Source: Faeciplasma sp964650705
GTDB taxonomy: Bacteria > Bacillota > Clostridia > Oscillospirales > Ruminococcaceae
Length of the DNA stretch: 48,271 bases
NCBI GenBank assembly: GCA_964650705.1
Contig: CAZYUJ010000012.1
Location: forward strand, 1-48,271
Direction: 5' to 3'
The notes beneath the pieces were generated by a model that saw only the letters and a program-made list of their open reading frames with translations, was not told where the DNA came from and ran no database searches. Each line of letters opens with the position of its first letter. The stretch's first letter is position 1. A program made the position numbers and the translations under genes. Below are positions 43,661 through 48,271 of this stretch, piece after piece.

Positions 43661-45664
43661 AAGAACGTTATCGTTGCAGGTAACCTCGACGTTGAACTTT
43701 ATCACACCAATCCTACAAAAACCGATGAATTGGTTGATGGAACTACTGATCTCTTCTTTACTGACATCAAGGGCGAAGAGATCCTTTGGGAACCCGGCGT
43801 AGTATCTTACGAAGTATTTACCGTTAAGAACGTCGGTAACTTGGCACTCAAATACGCTCTTTCTATGAACGTATATGATGCAACTGCAACTGCTGATGGC
43901 AAGACTCTTGAAGACGTTATCAAGGTTGCAATCGCTACTGATGTTCCCGAGACCCGTGCTGACGTAGAAAACCTTGAATTCAAGGCTTTGTCTGATTTCG
44001 AAGTTAAGAGCAACGGCTCGCTTGTGCCCGATAAGGCAGACACCGAAGCAGTTGAAGGCGTTGACCAATTCATCGTAGTTCTCTATTGGGAACCTTCTGA
44101 AAACGACAACGATTACAACATGAACAATGAAAACAAGGGCACTGTACTCGACATTGAATTTGCTGTTGAGCTCTTCGCAACTCAGTACACCTATGAAGAA
44201 GACAGCTTCGACAAGGAGTATGACAACATTACCCTCGTTTCTACCGCTGACGAACTCAAGTCGGCTGTTGAAGCTGGCGGTAACATTATGTTAGCAAACG
44301 ACATTACAGTAACCGATTGGAATGCTGCCATTGCAAAGAATGTTGAGACCACTTTGTATCTCAACGGTAATAAGATCTCTGCTACCTCTACCCAATCTAC
44401 AGCTAACTACACGGTATTTTCTGTTGCAGCCGGCGGTGTTTTGAACATCGTTGGTGAAGGAACCGTGGAAGTAATTCACGTTGGCGCAGATATGGAATGG
44501 AGCTACATGACTGCTATTGCTCACGCTTACGGCGATATTAACGTAAGTGATGGCGCAAACATTATCAATTATGGTGGCACATCAATGGCGTTTGGTTTGA
44601 CCGGATATATTGGTTGTGATATCACCATTGAGGATTCAACTGTTGCTTCTACCTACTGTGCGGTTAGAGTTCAGAACGGAACAACCACCGCAACTGAATC
44701 TAATGTTGAGGTTGCAAACAGCTCCCTCATTTCTTATAACTATAATCGTGCGTTCTGGCATCATGTTGGTACCGCAAACTCCGGTCCTGTAAACTTGAAG
44801 GGAATTGAGAGTGAAGCTGCTGCTATTGCAGCCGGCAACACTGTTTATGGTTCTGTTCGTGAAGGAAGCGAAATCATTTGGGTTGGCGGCACCGAGGGAG
44901 ACTATCCTACTTACGTATCATCCGCTGCTGAGCTCCAGACTGCTATTACCAATGGCAAAAATGTTGTTCTTGCTTCTGACATAACCGTTGATAAGTGGAT
45001 TATGTTCTCTGAAACAAAGACCATTGGAAATGGAAACATCATTACTGTAGAAATGAACGGTCTGACGATCGACGGAAACGGTCACACCTTGACCGTTAAC
45101 TCCATTGAGTCTGCGGGAAATGGCAACCATCTGTTCGATAATGCAAGCAATCTGAACATCTCCAACCTGACAATCAAGTACGCTGATGGCTTGGCAGGTG
45201 GTATTAACCTGAAATCCGGTGTCATTAGCAACGTTACCTTCATCGGTGGCGGTAATATTATTTACCCCGGCACAGGTGATATCAAGGTAGAAAACTGCAC
45301 GTTCATTGATAATGGTGCTGCATTTTACAATGAACACGAGACTGACAAGCTGACTGTCACCGGTTGTACCTTCAACCTTTCGGATGATCGTAATGTTATT
45401 TTAATCCGCGGAGATGTGCAGTTCACGAACAATATCGTCAACTCCGGCAGAACTGTGAATATTGTCAGCGGTTCTCCCATTGTTACCGGCAACAACTTCA
45501 ATAACGTTCGTTTGAAGGTTTACTCGGCTGCTACCGCAACCATTTCTGGCAACGTTATCAACAATTTGGTGTTTGAGGATAATGCTACTACATACGCTTC
45601 CACCTTTACTGATAACACTCTTAGCACCGAAGCACAAGCTGCTTTGAACGCTATGACAAAGTAA
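43547..45664 (+). CDS. Secreted TasA-like protein with SipW-type signal and beta-helix C-terminus, paralogue 2
   Basis: The protein has 705 residues from the ATG at 43547 (GGAGGG 7 nt upstream). Residues 1-52 (signal peptide and start of the TasA-like domain) match paralogue 1; a short block (about 53-78) differs, and residues of about 79-222 are identical to paralogue 1. After EEDSFD the sequence is unrelated: about 225-440 and 450-705 form right-handed beta-helix-like repeats (ELKSAVEAGGNIMLANDITV, ELQTAITNGKNVVLASDITV, NLTIKYADG, VENCTFIDNG, GNNFNNVRL). No sortase motif or C-terminal membrane helix. Predicted to be a secreted matrix or surface protein under the copy 2 promoter segment. Confidence 0.84.
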   Translation: MKKNTKSALLLSVVSIIVCCTMLLGTTMAWFTDSVTSAKNVIVAGNLDVELYHTNPTKTDELVDGTTDLFFTDIKGEEILWEPGVVSYEVFTVKNVGNLALKYALSMNVYDATATADGKTLEDVIKVAIATDVPETRADVENLEFKALSDFEVKSNGSLVPDKADTEAVEGVDQFIVVLYWEPSENDNDYNMNNENKGTVLDIEFAVELFATQYTYEEDSFDKEYDNITLVSTADELKSAVEAGGNIMLANDITVTDWNAAIAKNVETTLYLNGNKISATSTQSTANYTVFSVAAGGVLNIVGEGTVEVIHVGADMEWSYMTAIAHAYGDINVSDGANIINYGGTSMAFGLTGYIGCDITIEDSTVASTYCAVRVQNGTTTATESNVEVANSSLISYNYNRAFWHHVGTANSGPVNLKGIESEAAAIAAGNTVYGSVREGSEIIWVGGTEGDYPTYVSSAAELQTAITNGKNVVLASDITVDKWIMFSETKTIGNGNIITVEMNGLTIDGNGHTLTVNSIESAGNGNHLFDNASNLNISNLTIKYADGLAGGINLKSGVISNVTFIGGGNIIYPGTGDIKVENCTFIDNGAAFYNEHETDKLTVTGCTFNLSDDRNVILIRGDVQFTNNIVNSGRTVNIVSGSPIVTGNNFNNVRLKVYSAATATISGNVINNLVFEDNATTYASTFTDNTLSTEAQAALNAMTK

Positions 45665-45695
45665 ACTGATATTAAATCTTTTTTAAAAGCCCGTC

Positions 45696-45717
45696 CTAAC
45701 TCTACCCATAGAGTTAG
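45696..45717. repeat. Hairpin after paralogue 2
   Basis: Same CTAACTCTA / TAGAGTTAG hairpin as at 43256-43277, inside a conserved block CCCGTCCTAACTC...ACACTAAC. Confidence 0.6.
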
Positions 45718-45757
45718 ACACTAACCAAACAATCCCCACATAATACCTTATGCACAA

Positions 45758-45791
45758 AAGAACTCCGCAGCCTTTCGACTGCGGAGTTCTT
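45758..45791. terminator. Hairpin terminator between paralogue 2 and copy 3 cassette
   Basis: AAGAACTCCGCAG / CTGCGGAGTTCTT, same stem as at 43318-43352 with a loop one base shorter. Confidence 0.75.
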
Positions 45792-45792
45792 G

Positions 45793-46099
45793 TTATTCCC
45801 AAAAAGTACACCTTTTCGGAGTTACGCATACCTTATGCATAAATACCATTCGTATCTTAAATTATACCATTAAGTTGCGAAATGTCAATATGATTTTAAC
45901 ATTTTTTGCATTTTTGTTTCACTATAAAAAGGTGTACCATTTCGGAGCATACTGTTCTAAAAATACTCTAATGGAGGGAAAACAAATGAAGAAAAACACA
46001 AAAAGTGCTCTTCTGCTCAGCGTAGTATCGATCATCGTATGCTGCACAATGCTTTTGGGCACAACAATGGCTTGGTTCACTGACAGTGTTACTTCTGCA
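45793..46099 (+). repeat. Repeated cassette, copy 3
   Basis: Equivalent to 40555-40861 and closest to copy 1, including the CACTATAAAAAGG right arm. Identity ends soon after the signal-peptide code. Confidence 0.95.
45806..45937. promoter_or_regulatory. Putative invertible promoter segment, copy 3 (OFF orientation)
   Basis: Arms GTACACCTTTTCGGAGT (45806-45822) and ACTATAAAAAGGTGTAC (45921-45937), 14/17 inverted-repeat match. Minus-strand TTGACA (45883-45888), 16 bp, TATAAT (45861-45866), extended -10, pointing away from the gene. Confidence 0.7.
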
Positions 46100-48184
46100 A
46101 GAAACCAGATCATCGCTGGTAACCTCGACGTTGAACTCACCTATGAAGTTGACGATGCCTTTGTAAAGGTTACCGATCAAACCGAATTGTTCAGCGAAGT
46201 AGAACTTTGGGAACCCGGTGTAGTTGTTTACGAAACCATCAAGGTTGCTAACGTTGGCAACTTGGCTTTGGTTTACAACTTGGAGCTCGAAGACCTTGAG
46301 TACAACACCACTACTGTCGAGGGCAAAGAATACAGCCTTCTCGACGTTATCAAGGTCGGCATTACTACTGAAGACGTTTCGGAAATGGGCCGTGACGATT
46401 TAGTAGCTGCTGTTGGAGATAATTGGGTTAGCCTTGATGAGTTCGTGATCGAAAGCAAGGGCGAGCTTTATCCCGCAGGATCTACCGATGAGGCAGGCAA
46501 TGCATTAGTTTCCGAAACAGATGCAACCACCATCGTTCTTTACTGGGCACCCGGCGAAAACGATAACCTTTACAACTTGAACAACGACAGACAGGGTGAC
46601 GACGCACTCTACATCGAATTCGGTCTTAACCTGTTCGCTACTCAGCTTACATATGAAGAAGACAGCTTCGATGAGACCTATGACGAGGATGCTTACGTTG
46701 CAACCAGTGAACACCTCGCTGCATTATTGACTGCAAACGAAGAGAATATTCTTGTTGTTTTGGCAACCGATATTGATCTTCCCATCACGTCTCTTGGCAC
46801 TCAGACACCCGGAAGCGGTGAGTACAAACTCGGCGGCGAAGACACTAAATCCATCGTTATCGATTTGAACGGTAACGAGCTTAACATTACCACTAACTAT
46901 TGGTCTGCACTTGGTGCTGTAAATTCTGATGCAAAAATCACCATCAAGAACGGCTCTATGACCAGCACCGGCAACTCTGCTGGTACTTGGAATGCTTGGG
47001 ACTTGAGATTCTGCAACTGTGATTACGTATTCGAAAATGTTGTATTCGAAAAGGCTGTAGCTCTTGACAACGCTGGCAAGTCTACAACAATGACAAACGT
47101 TATTATTACCGATGACCATAACACAGATACCTATGGTCTCTGGATTACCGCTGAAGGCCAGAATGTAACTTTGGATGGATGCACCATTGATATGCTTGCT
47201 GCATCTGACGGACGTGGTATCAAGATTGATAACCAGTACGTTGCTGAAGGAGACGAAAAACAAGTAACACTTACAGTTAAGAACACTGTTATCAAGACTG
47301 AAGAGAAGGCTGCTATTTTGGTTAAGTCTACAAAGGGCGCTGAAATCGAGCTTGAAAACGTTGACATCAGTGGCGTAGCTGCTGACCCCTTCAACACTGT
47401 TTGGGTTGATGAAGATGCCGATGCTTTCTATAACGATGTAACCGTTACAAATAACGATAAGATTCGTGAATCCGACGCTCCTGTAGCTCTTACTACAAAT
47501 GATGCTCTGGATGCAGCTATTTCTGGTGGTTCGACTAAAATTTTGCTTGGTGATGGCACATTCACCATTCCTGCTTCTGCAAAGGGTAAAACTTTGACTA
47601 TCGTTGGTAACGGTGACACGAACGTTGCTGTAACCAAGGTAGGCAACGGCGGCGAAAACGTCGACTATGGTCTTGATGGTTCAACCGTTACTTTCGAGAA
47701 TATCACGATCACTACCAACAGCTCAACCTATATCGGTTACGCAAGATTGAATGCAACCTATAACAACTGCACCATTAACGGTACTTACACTCTTTATGGT
47801 AACAGCACCTTCAACAACTGTACCTTTAATGTTTCCGGTGATGTTTACAACATCTGGACTTGGGGCGCTCCCGAAGCGACATTCAATAACTGCACCTTCA
47901 ATTCCGACGGTAAGGCTTTGCTCCTTTACGGTACGGCAAATACAGAGTTGACAGTCAACGGCTGTACATTTAACGACAATGGCGGTTTGACCGACCTTAA
48001 GGCTGCTATCGAAATCGGCAACGACTATGGTAAGTCTTATAATTTGATCGTTAACAATACCACTGTAAACGGCTATGAGATCAACGATAAGGGTATCAAC
48101 ACAGGTACTACTCTTTGGGCTAACAAGAACTCTATGGGTACTGATAAGCTCAACGTTGTAATCGACGGCGTAGATGTTTACTAA
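45986..48184 (+). CDS. Secreted TasA-like protein with SipW-type signal and beta-helix C-terminus, paralogue 3
   Basis: The protein has 732 residues from the ATG at 45986 (GGAGGG 7 nt upstream). The signal peptide is identical to those of the other two through TTMAWFTDSVTSA. The TasA-like domain (about 30-232) is clearly homologous but diverged (ELWEPGVVVYETIKVANVGNLALVYNLEL, VLYWAPGENDNLYNLNNDRQG, LFATQLTYEEDSFDE). From about 240 on, a different right-handed beta-helix-like repeat region follows (LNGNELNITTNYW, LDGCTIDMLAA, YNNCTINGTY, FNNCTFNVSG, VNGCTFNDNG). It has no sortase motif. The whole gene is inside the window; further copies may lie beyond. Confidence 0.84.
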   Translation: MKKNTKSALLLSVVSIIVCCTMLLGTTMAWFTDSVTSARNQIIAGNLDVELTYEVDDAFVKVTDQTELFSEVELWEPGVVVYETIKVANVGNLALVYNLELEDLEYNTTTVEGKEYSLLDVIKVGITTEDVSEMGRDDLVAAVGDNWVSLDEFVIESKGELYPAGSTDEAGNALVSETDATTIVLYWAPGENDNLYNLNNDRQGDDALYIEFGLNLFATQLTYEEDSFDETYDEDAYVATSEHLAALLTANEENILVVLATDIDLPITSLGTQTPGSGEYKLGGEDTKSIVIDLNGNELNITTNYWSALGAVNSDAKITIKNGSMTSTGNSAGTWNAWDLRFCNCDYVFENVVFEKAVALDNAGKSTTMTNVIITDDHNTDTYGLWITAEGQNVTLDGCTIDMLAASDGRGIKIDNQYVAEGDEKQVTLTVKNTVIKTEEKAAILVKSTKGAEIELENVDISGVAADPFNTVWVDEDADAFYNDVTVTNNDKIRESDAPVALTTNDALDAAISGGSTKILLGDGTFTIPASAKGKTLTIVGNGDTNVAVTKVGNGGENVDYGLDGSTVTFENITITTNSSTYIGYARLNATYNNCTINGTYTLYGNSTFNNCTFNVSGDVYNIWTWGAPEATFNNCTFNSDGKALLLYGTANTELTVNGCTFNDNGGLTDLKAAIEIGNDYGKSYNLIVNNTTVNGYEINDKGINTGTTLWANKNSMGTDKLNVVIDGVDVY

Positions 48185-48271
48185 TCTCTGGTACAACTAA
48201 ATTAAGAACGCTCCCTTTAGGCGGGGCTTCGTAAAACAGTTATTTTGTAAAATGCTTGAAAACGACTGTTT

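Noticed and set aside
43256..45717. Short repeats between paralogues as a CRISPR array or IS remnants
   Set aside because: Only two copies of each hairpin, 2.4 kb apart, at gene ends; no spacers, no transposase, no target duplications. They are part of the tandem duplication unit.
48185..48271. Terminator after paralogue 3
   Set aside because: Only a 7-bp AAACAGT/ACTGTTT pair reaching the window edge and a weak GCTCC/GGGGC pair are visible; the sequence ends before this can be judged.

Overview
The window looks like chromosome of a spore-forming, low-to-medium G+C member of the Clostridia, probably a gut Oscillospirales/Ruminococcaceae-type organism. Reasons: sporulation genes (spoIVA, a sipL-like gene, spoIIID), RNase J, GdpP, PPDK, Firmicutes gene order (gdpP-rplI-dnaB, tilS-hpt-ftsH, glmU-pth-mfd), GGAGG ribosome sites and sigma-A type promoters. 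No rRNA, tRNA, IS element, CRISPR array or recombinase gene was seen.

Layout. 1-3150 (minus): sipL-like gene then spoIVA, apparently one operon for two spore-coat basement proteins. 3330-7700 (plus): a divergent type II topoisomerase B/A pair. 7700-10070 (minus): an ECF sigma factor and a large acidic membrane anti-sigma-like protein. 10250-12730 (plus): an ArgC-like protein that has lost the catalytic Cys, then HflX. 12810-22820 (plus): a housekeeping run rnj, gdpP, rplI, dnaB, tilS, hpt, ftsH. 22850-29560: a P-loop ATPase, an AraC regulator, an ABC-F protein, a four-helix protein, spoIIID, a cysteine-rich acidic protein and rsmE. 29640-31940 (plus): a possible C-rich small RNA, a dCMP-deaminase-type gene, tsaE, tsaB, rpiB. 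31960-37630 (minus): glmU-pth-mfd. 37710-40510 (plus): ppdK.

40555-48184 is the unusual part. Three tandem paralogues encode secreted proteins with a SipW/TasA-type signal peptide, a shared N-terminal domain and three different beta-helix-like C-terminal regions. Each gene is preceded by a nearly identical cassette of about 190 bp. In it a 132-bp segment is bounded by inverted repeats (17/17 matches in copy 2, 14/17 in copies 1 and 3) and carries a consensus promoter, TTGACA-N16-TATAAT with an extended -10 TG. In all three copies that promoter points away from the gene, toward a hairpin terminator. Inverting the segment would place it about 97 nt upstream of the start codon. The simplest reading is three independent phase-variable (invertible) promoters, all OFF in this assembly, controlling an antigenically variable set of TasA-like surface or matrix proteins. 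The promoters and repeats are read directly; inversion itself is inference, and no recombinase lies in the window.

Other points of interest: a 16-bp hairpin that buries the ribosome binding site of spoIIID, the Cys-to-Ser ArgC, the 24-cysteine acidic protein, palindromes in the ppdK leader, and the candidate C-rich sRNA.
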